Source: Furcasterigmium furcatum (taxonomy: Eukaryota; Ascomycota; Sordariomycetes; Glomerellales; Plectosphaerellaceae). Taken from it: a DNA stretch of 64,000 nucleotides. The stretch covers positions 3,476,934-3,540,933 of the forward strand of contig BCIA01000001.1 in NCBI GenBank assembly GCA_001599815.1, given 5' to 3'. The translations under genes and the position numbers were made by a program. Of the stretch, positions 19,617 to 31,600 are shown in pieces. Positions within the stretch are counted from its first letter, which is position 1; each line of letters opens with the position of its first letter. The notes beneath the pieces were generated by a model. The model searched no databases. It saw nothing but the letters and a program-made list of their open reading frames with translations, and was not told the origin of the DNA.

Positions 19617-22600
19617 ACTCTACATTCGAGCAGGACCCCGCGTCCTGTATCTTTTTTGCTCATTGACGGAGGAATCGAGGCAGAAAAGAAAACATCATGT
19701 TTAGTTATCAAGTTGCATGGTTGCAGACATTTCAGAGGGAGAGTCGGTGGTGTTCGGGTTCCCTACATGACCACCCGACATCAAAGATCCCGAGGACATG
19801 AAATGTTTCTCGCCATCAAGACGTGAATTTCTCCGAGACGGTTTGATTGTGCGATGGAGACGCCTGTATCTAGGTGTCCTGCTCCCTGATTTGCCACTTG
19901 TTTCCCGGCTCGTGTTTCCATCCCCCCGGCCACGGGCAGAGCACGTTGCCCACGTTGGAAGACGATCTCTCTGAGACCGAGTCTCACGTATGCTTGCTCT
20001 CGAGTCAATGCTCGTGGATTCTGATTATTACCTTGTCTGAAGTCTCGGGGGTATGTGCATGAACGGCTCGGAACCATGTGGCAGATGTTTCCCATCAGAA
20101 GCAAGGTGGTTGAAACGCACCAAGATGCACGCAACCAAAACTGGCCGCAGTTCTTTCGACCTCAGAGGCGAATACCAGGACAACTTTGCATCCTCAGCAG
20201 GCAGGCAGTTCAGCTGCATGGCGATCTCTGCCTCGAGATGAAGGACTAGACCACGAAAAGAAAGCACTCTGAATCGTCCATCCACCAGGGAAGACCGCGC
20301 CATCAACGTGACTTGTGTGACTTGTCGACCTCGGTGGCGGCTGTCGTTGATTCGCATCACTGAAGCCCCGGGCAGCAAATGTGTCGACGTTTCTTTTCCC
20401 GCCAGTTCCTCGGCCTAATGCAAGCTAGACATGTCGAGAGCCCTCTCCAACGATCAGCGCCACCGGCCTTGGTGCTGTGATCCGCCGAACCTCTCCCTCG
20501 AAGGGGGCCAAGACACCCGGGGGCCCAAGCCGGCGATGGGGGCACATCAGAAAAAGCACTCTGGCCAGGTCGCGCAGGGAAAGCCGTTGGAAAACTGCCG
20601 AGACCAACGGCGAGGCGCGCGGAGGCGAAAAGCCTCCCCCACGGCCCGGCGAGGAACTATTGGCGGAAGCGTCTGCAGAACAGAACGGCCGTGTAACCGC
20701 TCGACAATGGGATTCTCCGCGTACTAAGGAGATGCCCCATGTCGCGATACACCTGAACTAAACAGCACCGTTGACGGTGCCGATGCCGTCACGGGAGTCT
20801 AAGCTCTGCTTTGACAGGGCCCTCGGGTGACATCGCACTGACCGGTAATCTCACTATCAAGATCTATTGATCTGAGCGCAGATCACTGGGTGGCCCTCCG
20901 CCGCAGCCTGATGAGATCGTCCCGAGGGTGACAGGGGAGCGATGGAGTTTTCGCGCGCGGATCCTGCCTCTGCCGGTGTTGGCGCCGCCGTGCCATTGTG
21001 ATGGCTCCAACAATGTGCGGATGTTTGCATTTGGCAGTTGTTTTAGCGTGGTCAAACAAGTCCCCAGCTCGGAGAGGTGCATTGAGTTGAATGGCACAGA
21101 TTGAGATGTTTACGTGGTGGCCATCCAAGGATGCCGCAAGATGTGAGCGGAATTGCTTGTTCGTGCACCTGTGATGATCTCTGCCTGTACAGCTCGTCGC
21201 GTGCACAAGCTCAATGCACCCGACGAGGGGCGTCAGCCATGAGAGACGTGGTCTCGCAATCAGTTCATGGATGCAATCCTCAAACTCGAGTCTGGAGAAG
21301 AGCGAGCGCCTGCAAACGCGCGGAAGACGCCATCTGACCACTCCCACTCTGTACGTAAGTAATCGTACGTGTCTTGTGTTGTTCCCCATGGTTGTAGCCC
21401 CCGTGATGGTCCCTGCCCCTGAACCCCGAGGTGTTGTCTCACCTCTGTAGGCCCGATTCGCCGAGAAGCTGAAAGCCACGGTGAAGATCGTTGCCCGTTG
21501 AAAACACCTGCACCGCCGTCACCTGCGCGAAAAGCGCGATAAGCAGCATCTGGGCTCTCTCGGAGACCTAACCATCCATTCAATAGTCCCTCAACCCTGC
21601 TCGCGAAATCTCGTCATTGTGGTGCTCTCAGAGATCGTTTGATCGGGTCATCTGGTGATGGAGCCAAGCAGACGACCCTCAAGGATCTCGCCCACCGACG
21701 GAGATCATCTAGATGAGTAGCATCGACCCCTGTCTCCGATTCTGGTCGGCGATGGCCAATTCAACTGGGGAACATCACCATCTGAATTGCCGGGGAGCGT
21801 CCTCGATCCTTGACGATCAACCAGGTTTCCCAGTCCCAGCGAGCTGCTTGCTCCAGGTCCCGCCGGTGTGATAACTGATTATTTGATGACGATCGGTGTC
21901 CGTGCTGCCCTAGTGAGCTTGAAGGGTGCTGGACTGCCAAGTCGTCCCTTGCTAGCGACCCTCCGGTGTCAACCCGCGTTGACTGACACCTGTCCGTCTG
22001 CCGGCCGCTTCAGGGCCACGGTGTGGACTTGCCGTCTGTCCCCCCCTTTCCACGAGGGGCGTGATAAGAAACGTTTGTTCCGAGCGTGGCCTTCGCTGTG
22101 TAACGCCCTCCTGCATCCCGCTAGAACATCCATGCCCATAAGGGGAGCTGGGATCACACAATCACGGTGACGAGGCGCACGAAAAAGCAACGAGCTGCCT
22201 GCCACCCCATGTAATCCCGCCAAGCCGCGGGTGTGCTCAACTACCGGGGGCGTACCAGCTAGCCGACTGCGGCAAGGCGGCCCTTGCAGTGCCCACGGCC
22301 GACCCCTTGGGTCTAGCAGAGCAGCGCCGGCCGTAGCTCCGATGGTTAGTGATCGACAGACCAGTTCATGACATTATTGGGCATGGTAGATGGACGTTCA
22401 AGACACCATCCACCGGTGAAAGTGGGCAAACCTGGAAAAAGATGGGGTGCGGCGAGCTCTGGCGTGTATCTACCGGCACTTGGCAACCTGGTCAGCTCTC
22501 ACTTTGATTCCTTTTCCTGTATTCCTCGTCAGTTGTGCGAACGAACATCCCGGTCAAGCGGGAGGGCAGTACTGACACACTTGATTCAGCCCGGCCTTGG

Positions 22601-22829
22601 GGAGTTCGGTCCCGGCAGATATAACGAGGCCCACGTCCGCTCGATCATCACCCTCAGACGACTCTTGTATCCCTCGGATCGTCACCACATTCCTTTCACC
22701 AGCTTCTCCCAGGCCTTTACAAAAGCCCGGCTGGCCATCTCCAGACGACTCCTCACCACTGTCTATCCTTCGAGATACCCTCCTTTCTTTCTCTCCTTCT
22801 TCCTTCAAAGCCATACACCACCACCAGTC
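19617..22829. other. 3.2-kb gene-poor region
   Basis: No protein gene can be supported between the tRNA and the 7TM-RGS gene. The longest open frame (20883-21479, minus) is Arg/His-rich, low in hydrophobic patterning and lacks any family motif. The base mix is not AT-rich, so it does not look like a RIP-mutated transposon. The last 60 bp are pyrimidine-rich (runs of CTTTC and TTCC), probably the 5' UTR of the RGS gene. Confidence 0.5.
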
Positions 22830-24849
22830 ATGGCTCCCGCCGGCCCCAACTTCGATGGCGTCGGCATCTTCTGGTCGGCCTTCACGGTCGCCTGGACCGT
22901 CCTCCTGCTCTCCGGCATGTCCTTCCTCTGGACCCGCCGCAACATGCCCATCCTCCGCATCAGAGGCTTGCCCCTCTCCTTCGCCGCCGTCGCTCTCCTC
23001 CACGTCTACTGGATCGCGGTGAACCTGGGCTACCTGTACGGCCACCTGATGGCCAAGGGCATCGAGTTCTGGATCATGGGCATCTACCTCCCCTTCGGCG
23101 TGGCGCTCTTCCACGCCTCCAACAGCCGCTTCCTGCACGTCGCCAAGGCGCAGAAGAAGTACGCCCACCACGGCCGGGCCACGCCCAAGGCCGCGAAGAC
23201 GTCGCGGTGGCCCCTCGTCGCCAGGTTCAGGCGGTACGACTACACCACCAAGATGCTCGCCGTCGTGTTCACCGGCATGGCCGTTCAGGTATGTGATGTG
23301 ACCGCCCGCCAAGGGTTGTGGGTTGGGGGTGGCCTGCTAACCCGAGACAGTTCTTCCTGACGCTGGTCATGTTCCTTGTCTCGCGCAAGTTCCACCCCTC
23401 GTTCGGCATTCCTGGCACTGAGGTCACTGGAACGCCCGCGCAGCAGAAGCAAGAGCAGGGAAGGGGCTGGGAATGGTGAGTCTTCCGAAACCTGACCGCG
23501 GCATTAGGCTAGTCTGGTCGCTTGACCGACGGCTTGCCAAGCAAACCACTCATACTGACCGACGTGGTCCAGGTGGCCGTCCATCTTCTGGCAGGTGTTC
23601 TGGGCGTGGATTGTTGCGCCCATCATCCTGTGGCAGTCCCGTGGCATCCACGACACCCAGGGATGGCGAGTTCAGACCATCGCCTCCTGCCTGTCGTCTC
23701 TTCACGCCGCCCCCATGTGGATCGTCGCCCTGAATGTCGACGCCATGGGGGTCGTGAACCAGTACTTCATCCCGCCTCAGTGGTAAGCATCTCGGAGAGT
23801 ATGCCCTGCTGCTGGGCCGCAGCCGCTGAGTATGTCTTACTGACCATGCGTGCCGCAGGATTGCCGTGTCCATCATGCTGCTTGAGATCTTCACCATCTT
23901 CATTCCTTGCTGGCAGGTGATGCGCCACCAGTCGCTCCGCCAGGAGACCCTCGAGCTCATCGCCCTGTGGGAGACGGGCAAGAACAAGAAGAGCCACTCT
24001 GGCAAGTCCTTCACCTCGGGCTCCACGGGGAGTACCCAGGTCGGCAGCGACAACTTCGTCTCGTGGAAGCAGATGGGCGACGCCGAGAAAGGTGCGTCCT
24101 TCGACTCGGCCGCCGCAGGCGGGCTGCTCACCATGGACGCCCTCGAGTACGCGCTCAAGAAGAACCCCGACCCGCTCCAGCACTTCTCCGCCCTGAAGGA
24201 CTTCTCGGGCGAGAACATCGCCTTCCTCACCTCCGTGTCCAAGTGGAAGACGGCCGCCCGCGCCGGCAACGTCGCCTCCATGAACTCGTCCGACCGCGAC
24301 GCCATCTCCCTGGCCACGACGCCCGAGAGCAGGCAGCAGCAGCAGGACCAGCTGCGCGAGCAGTTCAACCAGGCCCTGCGGATCTACACCGAGTTCATCT
24401 CGCAGCGCGACGCCGAGTTCAGCATCAACATCTCCTCGTCGGACCTGCGCAAGGTCGAGGCCGTGTTCGAGGAGGCCGCGCGGACGGTGCACGGCGACAA
24501 GCAGGCCGTGTCTTCCGTGACGCCGTTCGACGACTGGGCCGGGCCGAGGAAGCCGGGCTCCGTCTCGGGGTCGAGCGAGAAGGAGATGGTGAGCCTCGGC
24601 GCGCAAGGCATCGAGGACGACTCGGCCAGCACGATCGCGGACAAGGTGTACTACTGGGGCGACATCCCTGAGGGCTTCGACGAGACGGTGTTTGACGATG
24701 CCGAGATCAGCATCAAGTACCTCGTGCTGACCAACACGTGGCCCAAATTCGTCAAGGACCGGCGGACGTCGTTCGACTCCACCGAGTCGACGGAGTCGTA
24801 TGATACCCTCATCGATATGGTGGTACGGCGGACGCAGGAGCGGGTGTAG
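22830..24849 (+). CDS. seven-TM protein with C-terminal RGS domain (GprK / Rgs7-like)
   Basis: Four exons: 22830-23288, 23351-23475, 23573-23782 and 23859-24849, giving 594 residues. The intron donors are GTATGT, GTGAGT and GTAAGC, and all acceptors are CAG. Seven hydrophobic segments can be counted up to about residue 300 (the first is FWSAFTVAWTVLLLSG, the last WIAVSIMLLEIFTIFIPCW). An RGS-type helical domain follows: MDALEYALKKNPDPLQHFSALKDFSGENIAFL, then after a linker LREQFNQALRIYTEFISQRDAEFSINIS, and a terminal block DDAEISIKYLVLTNTWPKFVK. The family joins a receptor-like membrane part to an RGS domain that speeds GTP hydrolysis on a G-alpha subunit, and acts in fungal nutrient sensing and development. 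The start follows a pyrimidine-rich leader; the frame is open upstream but shows no coding character there. Confidence 0.88.
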
Positions 24850-26190
24850 GGCGGATGGGACGAGGATGCGGCGTTGCCGGAGATGGGATGGATGTTTTAA
24901 AGAAGCCGATATGCTTCTATGACCGCTTCCAGGACGGAAGATTATACCAACTTATTAATTGAATCATGTTTGCATCCGAAGAATTGTTTCGGCGTCAGGT
25001 TGGGTGAGGGCGGGGGATTTCCTCGGAAAAGTCGGGTGTTGTGAGGTGGATGAGTCGTCGACGATTTGAGAACTCGTGATGGAGTTGGAGTTGTTATCAT
25101 CTCGGTCAGAGGCCGGTCAGCGGCCGGTCAGTTCTCGGTGACGCTGGCGTAGTCGCCAAAAGTCCAGGTGCATGCAAGGCCTGGAACTTCTTCCCAGCTT
25201 ACCTAAGTCGCGGTTGTCCAGGGGGCCGTCCCCTGAAACACGCCCTTGTCGCATCCGAACAGCGGCCACCCCTGGCGCCTGAGCGGGACGTCCCCATGAC
25301 CCAATCAGCGCCGTCCCAGGCCTCGAAGCTCGTCCGATTCTCGAACGCGGCTCGTTGCATCTCAAGTCCTCCGACACAATGCCCTGCCTCATGGTCTGGC
25401 CAAAGGGCCACGCAACGGCGCTTGAGGCTCTGTTCTTTGATGCCCTGATGGGCAAATTGCTCAAAGGCTGAGCACCACCACACTGGGAAACGATGCCAAG
25501 TTGCGCTGCTGGGCGCCCTCCGTCGCGCATCTGCTTCATCGCGAATCCTCCTCCCAGCGTCTCCTCGAAGAATCGTCCCACTCCTCGGCCTTGGCCTCGG
25601 GACCCCTTGCTCTCTCGTCCTCTCTCTGGGCATCTGCTGGCGTGTCGGCTCATGCCCCCTCCGTCTCGCCAGCCCTGCGGTGGTCCGAGAAATCGTGCCA
25701 CTGTGAATCACTTGCATTGCTCCTTGACGATCCCCTCGACTCGGCTTACCCCCTTTCTCTCCTCACAGCAGTGCTGCTTAATCTCCTCCTAATTGCCCCC
25801 CCTTCGGTTCTCACCGCCGCGTTTCTATACTCTCCCCCCACACTCTCTTGGATCTGCCGGAAGGCTTTGCTTGGTTTGGGCCTGGGTCTTCTCGACAGCT
25901 TCGAGCCGCCGCGCCCTCCCTCGTGTGTATTTTCTCTTCTCTGGGCCGGGCCCTTCGATATTCCCCTGTAGACATTCCTTGCGCCTCGTCGAGGGTCGAA
26001 CGACGGGGAGATCGATCTGTCGACTATTTCCATCACGATACCCTCGCTTCGACCGAGCTCAGCGACGCCTACTTCGCCTCCCGCCGGACGGAACGCCTAA
26101 TCTCTCGCGAGCGACATCGAACATCTATTTCTTGTCGATACCACAACATCAACCCGAGCAGTCACCGACGGACTGTTTCGGCGATACACT
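24850..26190. other. intergenic, 1.34 kb
   Basis: No gene supported. The 3' flank of the RGS gene is followed by a long C/T-rich stretch (about 25600-26190) upstream of the next gene, probably promoter and 5' UTR. Open frames in it are low-complexity Pro/Ser/Arg products of that composition. Confidence 0.5.
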
Positions 26191-27193
26191 ATGCTTTTCA
26201 CTGCAGCGCTCACGACGGCCCTCCTCGCCTCGCGAGCCTGCGCCGAGATCCGGCCTCACGCGATGGATCCCATGATTCAGGTCCGGTCGCCGGACGTACT
26301 GGAGGAAGACTACAGAGTGGTGGCGGACCGGTATCTCTCGAAACGACAGACCAACGGCAACACCGACAATGCCGGAGACATCACATCATGGATGCAGGAC
26401 ACAGAAACAGCCTGCCGCGAAGCCCTCGCCCAGCTCAACTCGGCCACAAACCCCTCCGGCGCAGGGCTGTGCTACAACCTGCCCGCGCTCGACACCAACA
26501 CCGGCGTCTTCGAAGCCGACCTGCGCGTCTTTAAGGTCTCCGAGCCGTCAGGCGTTTGGGCGGGCATCACGCCGCAGGATATCGACGTCGGCCTGTCCTT
26601 CAACGGCGCCTCCGTGTCGCCTGTCCAGGCGGACCGCATGACGGGCGGCGGAATGCAGGGCGACCTCGCGAGGAGGCAGGCGGCTGCGCAGCCGCAGCTC
26701 CTCCAGTCGTACATGTTCATCGGCCAGATCGACCCGAGCCGCATGAACGGTCGCATGAGCATGTAAGTCGCAGAAAGACGCGGGCCCCATCTCCAGTGCT
26801 GACCAGAATCGCAGGGCCGACATCGAAGCTCTCGTCATCCCCACCCTCACCCTCTCCGCGGTCAACGGCACCGGCCAGACCGTCCGCACCAACGTCTCCT
26901 CGAACGAGGCGGCTTTCCTGACCGGCGTCTTCTCCAAGGAAGTCGTCCTGTCCGACTTCGCCCTGGCCCAGCAGGCCGTCAACAACATGACCGCGCGGCT
27001 GGCCAACAAGGAGGTCGCGTTCGTCCTGCCCGGCGTGCAGATCATGATCTTCCCCGTCGGCCTCATCATCACGAGCATCTGGCTCATCATAGGCGTCGCG
27101 TTCTACGGCTACGGCACGTACGAGCGGATCGGGTACGCCGAGAGCTTCAGGAGACGGCAGGCGGTGGCCGGCAACACGCGGAAACCCATCTGA
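26191..27193 (+). CDS. unknown protein with signal peptide and C-terminal TM segment
   Basis: Two exons, 26191-26762 and 26815-27193, giving 316 residues. The intron 26763-26814 (GTAAGT, branch GCTGAC, GCAG) splits an ATG codon and restores one frame. Residues 1-18 look like a signal peptide (TAALTTALLASRACA). A dibasic KR at about residues 50-51 (YLSKRQTNG) could be a Kex2-type site. A lumenal or extracellular domain of about 210 residues follows with few Cys. One hydrophobic segment near residues 270-295 (IMIFPVGLIITSIWLIIGVAFYG) is followed by a short basic tail, which suggests a type I membrane protein. I do not recognise the family. Hydrophobic patterning and splice signals make a real gene very likely. 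Confidence 0.8.
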
Positions 27194-28651
27194 GCGTGTC
27201 GGCGGCGGAACGAGCGGAGGGTGTTATTTTTTCTCATCTTGTCGTGTACTAGTGACTGGCCGTTGATGCGGATCAGACCACGCGGCCTTACCTTAGGTAC
27301 CTACCTTAACTATAGAATGATGTTATATACTCCCTTTTAAATAGCGAGAATGAAAGGTTTGAGATGATCACGACGGAAGCCATGGGTGTCGGCTGCAGCG
27401 AGTGTCACATCAGGCATCTCGGGGGGCTGTCGGGTATGCTGCACTGCGTATTTTTTTTAATATGACAGGCTTCATTCCCATGGGCCATTTCTGGTGATGC
27501 ACGAAGCTGATGAATAAAATGATATTGGTTACTGATGATACCTCTGACTGTCACCTCAATTGCCTGTGACGTGGATTCGGAATGAGTAGGGCGTGGTCTT
27601 GATTCTCTGTCTCGGACGTGCACTCATTAGCTACATTTAATTATTCAGTTGATTTCTACTACCGACCAAACTTGCAATATTTTATCTGGAAGAAGTCGCC
27701 TGTGAGTGAAGTCCTGGTCCTGATGGTCGTGTCTCTTGATGGTGGTGATCATCTTCCACCTCGAGTCTCCCCTCCCTCCCTCTTAGTCATCCCACTCAGT
27801 CTCGACTTCCTCTCTCGCCCGTGCGACGACTCGGTGAAACAAACATCCCTTCAGCATCTTCATGCTTCTCGGCGGCCGCGAGAAACAAGCCACCCACCCG
27901 TGCCGGGTTCCTGGCTGCGCACGCATGACAAAGACCCGCATCCAAGTGCTGCTATCAGCGACAGCCACGTCGACAGCCGGGGCACGACAGGGGCCATGCT
28001 TGACGTGGCCGACGAGCTGGCCGCCGTTGCCCTCGCGACACAGATGAGGCTTGCTGCCCGAAAGCCCTATCACGACGACCTCGACGTCATTGCTAACCAG
28101 ACCAATCTTCCAAGTGGGAGAATTCGCAAGCAAAGACCGCCCCGAGGCCCCTCCGCTGGAAGCGCCTCAACTCCGTCGGCCGAGCAATGAGCGCAAGGCG
28201 ATCTCTCGGCGGGGATGGTCGCGGGTTTCTGGGGTTCCGAACGATAGGTCCTTGGTTTCGACCCGCGTCGCGAGTCGTGGGCAGGCGCTGCATTGACGCG
28301 ATGTCGACAGCTCGTAGGCGGCTTCGCCCTGGGACCCTGGCCCTCGGTGCTCGTTGGGCGTCGCTGTTGTTGTGATGGGTCACCTCTTGGCTGACACGGT
28401 ATATAGCTTCAGGCGAGACGTCGAGGGGATCGACGGTCTCATGTTTGACGTTTTGACCTTCAAACGAACACGTCTGTTTTCATCCCGTGTGGCCGATTTC
28501 ACAGCCATCCCGTTACGAGACCACGATTTGCTTCCTCACGACCCAGAGCGCGGCGCCTGGAGCCCATTGTTTGAATTCATTGATACCCACCGAAGCTCTC
28601 GCGCTATTCTTCAGACTCTCTGTCGCTGGCGGAGAGCCCTGACTAGTCATC
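27194..28651. other. intergenic, 1.46 kb
   Basis: No gene supported. The region includes the 3' flank of the 316-residue gene, where several short AT-rich runs occur around 27290-27360, and the promoter/5' UTR of the large acidic protein gene. Open frames of up to 190 codons here have no family features. Confidence 0.45.
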
Positions 28652-31600
28652 ATGGCGGCGGTCACCATGGACGTGTCCGAACTTGTGCAGCAGATGAATG
28701 ACAATCTGGCGTCGATACATACCACCATCGCGGGGTTGTCGACAAAAGACCACGAAGCCAAGCTTGACGAATTGGAGCAGAAACGCGATACACTGTTGTC
28801 TGATTTGAAGCTCGAGTTCGACACCGAGAAAGAAGAGCTCGCTGCCAAGAGGAAGCAGGAAGACGAGGAGATCGCCGAGCAGAGGCGAAAAGAGGACGAG
28901 GAGAGGGAAGCTCGTCGCAAGAAGGAGGATGAAGAGCTCCAGGAGCGCAACGACACCCAGGATGCCGAACGACAAGGCAAATATGAGGAGGAGACGAAGC
29001 GTGTCGAAGACGAAGCAGACGAAGGCCTGGATGGCGTCGAGGCGGAAGTCAACAAGTTGTTCGAAGAGGGCCAGGCGAAGCTTGCCGAGCTCGAGGAGAA
29101 GCGCAAGGTATGATCGACGGAAGCTGATCGGCGAAGGTTACTTGGGACTGACGTGTCTTGCCCAACAGGAGATCAACCGCTTGATCGATGAGCGGATGAG
29201 CACGCCTCTGCCAACCATCGTGCCACGCAAGAGGGCCAGAGATAAGTCTGCTGAAGCAGCAGCCCCTGCAGATGCTCCGGCAGACCCTCCGACAGACCCT
29301 CCGGCAGATGCTCCAGCAGATGCTCCAGCAGAAGCCGCTGCTAAAGAGGAGCCTGCTGCCGATGCAAGCCCCGACCCCCAAGTTGATGCTGCCAATGCCG
29401 TCGTCGAAGTAAAGGCCGATGATGCTGCTGCTGAAGCTGCCCCGGAGACAAACGGCGAGAAACCCGGAGAGACGCCACCGGCCGACGCCAAGCCAGACGA
29501 AGCTCCCGCGGACGACGGCGCCGAGAACAAGGAAAATAGTAAGAGCGAGGTTTCTTCTTTCCCTTCCTACACATCCGACGAGCGCGGAAGTAACACTGTC
29601 AAGGCCAATGAAGAGTCTGCGGCGCCGGCCCCTGAGGCCGATGAGGGGGAGGTCACCGAGGAAGCCCCCGTTCCGCCACGAACGGATGACGACATGAATG
29701 ATGAAGAGAAGGATTCAGAAGAGAAATTGACGACGAAAGAGGAGGAAGTGAAAGAGGAGGACACACAAGCGGATGACCTTGCGTCAGGCCTGCCAGACGC
29801 TGGGGAGACCGATCCCGATGCACCGAAGGAGAGGAGTCTCGGCCCTGAAGAGGATGAGGCTGCCTCCGTCGAGCTTGAAGCAACCAAAGCCCTTAATGTT
29901 GAAGAGAAGGAAATCGAGGGATCCCCGGCGGGCGAAATGGGAGGCTCAATCGCAGCATCGGATGCGACCCCAGATGCGCCTGAAGCAAACGACGCCGAGG
30001 AGAACGACGAAGAGGTGCCAGACTACTACAATACCACATCCCCAACATTCCAAAAGACCGACACCAGCCCAGTGCCGAACGACAACTTCGAGTTGTTACC
30101 TGCCGCGGAAGATGGCAGCAAAGCCGACGATGTAGCTGAGGCAGAAGACCTTTCTGCTTTGGCGAACGAAGCGACTCCAGACGAAGGACCGGACTCGGTC
30201 GAGCCAGCAGCCGAAGTCACTGCAACTCCTCTTGAAAACGACAGCAGCGCAGATAATGTTGATTCTGAGCAAGGGACTCCGGCTGTTGTTGAGGATGCCA
30301 CTGCCACCACCGAGCTGCCTGCGAACGACACCGAAGTGGTTGTTGACGCGGACGTCAAAGAGCCCCCAACTGACGAGTCGGCAACATCCGAGATTGAAGG
30401 TCCGAAGGCAGTTGATTTGGACCCTGGAATTGTCAAGTCCGAGGCTGCGAAAGAGGACGGCGAAGAACTGCCAGCAAAAGAGCCAACCGCCGATCAACCA
30501 GCTGATGTCCGCCCTAAGTCTCAGGACTTGGATTCTGCGGATGATTTGGTCGAAGACCAGTCCATCGGCGAGCCTGCTATCGAGCAGCCAACGAGTCCCG
30601 AGCCCCAGCCCACGAAGGAAGATGCTGCGAGCGAGACTGGCGAAGAACTGTCGGCGAGCGCCTTCGTTGCGAACGATTTGGCAGAATCCGAATTGTCCAT
30701 CCCTCGCGAACCGACGGAAGCAGAAGCAGTGGCTACCGAAGAAACCTCAACGGACGAACCGCTGCCCCAGGAGCCTGCGGTCGAAATTTCTGCAGCCGAA
30801 GATCTCATGCTGCCTGCAAAGCCAACCGAAGAAGCGGCAGATGCGCCCGTGCCAGACTCTGCCGGACCGACCGAAGCTGAGGCGGTAGTCGAGAATACAG
30901 CTCCAGAGGACCCGAAGTCGGCACCCGGCGACGCCAAAGAACTCGACCCTCGTGAAGCCTCGTCAGAAGGCGAAATGCTCACCGACCAACCCGATGAGGC
31001 CCACGAAAGTATGGCGGCAGTGGCCTCCGTCAGTCTGACCCGTGACGAAGTCGCCGACGACTTGAGTAATTCTCCCGTTCAAGAATCTCCCCAAACCGAG
31101 GTCGATGAGGCCTCTCCGAAGGATGTCTCTGCAGACGCCGAACCTAAGACTGGAGCCCAAGATGAAGGCGAGAAGTCCTTGGAAGACGCAGTCGAGGTTT
31201 TCAAGGATGGCGTCCAAGTCGATGAAAACGCATCCGACGAAGCCTCTGTCGCGATCCAATCCGCAGTCATCGCAGATGAGGCCGCCGAAGGATCAACCAA
31301 GCCTCAAGACGAGTCTCCCGGGGCCCCAGAGGTTGCTACTGAGGGACAGCCATCACCAAATGATGACGGTGCAGAGAAGGAAGATGCCACGCCGATCGAG
31401 ATCACGGACCTTGCATCGAACCATGTTCCCGACAAAGACGACTATGATTCTTCCGAAGAGAGGGAGGAGGCGCAACAGCCCGAGACAATCGTTGAGACAG
31501 CTGCCTCCGAAGTTCCTCCTGAAGACACTTCAGTCGGCGAAGCTCAACTCTCCAGAGCCTCAGCAGAGCCCGCCACCGAGCTGTTACAGTCAACCCCGGC

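Noticed and set aside
20883..21479. 198-codon minus-strand frame in the gene-poor region
   Set aside because: Arg/His-rich with no hydrophobic patterning, no splice partners and no recognisable family.
22368..22829. In-frame upstream extension of the 7TM-RGS gene
   Set aside because: The frame is open but the sequence is pyrimidine-rich leader. The protein begins sensibly at ATG 22830, just before TM1.
27618..28190. 190-codon plus-strand frame
   Set aside because: No family features, and composition is that of the surrounding spacer.
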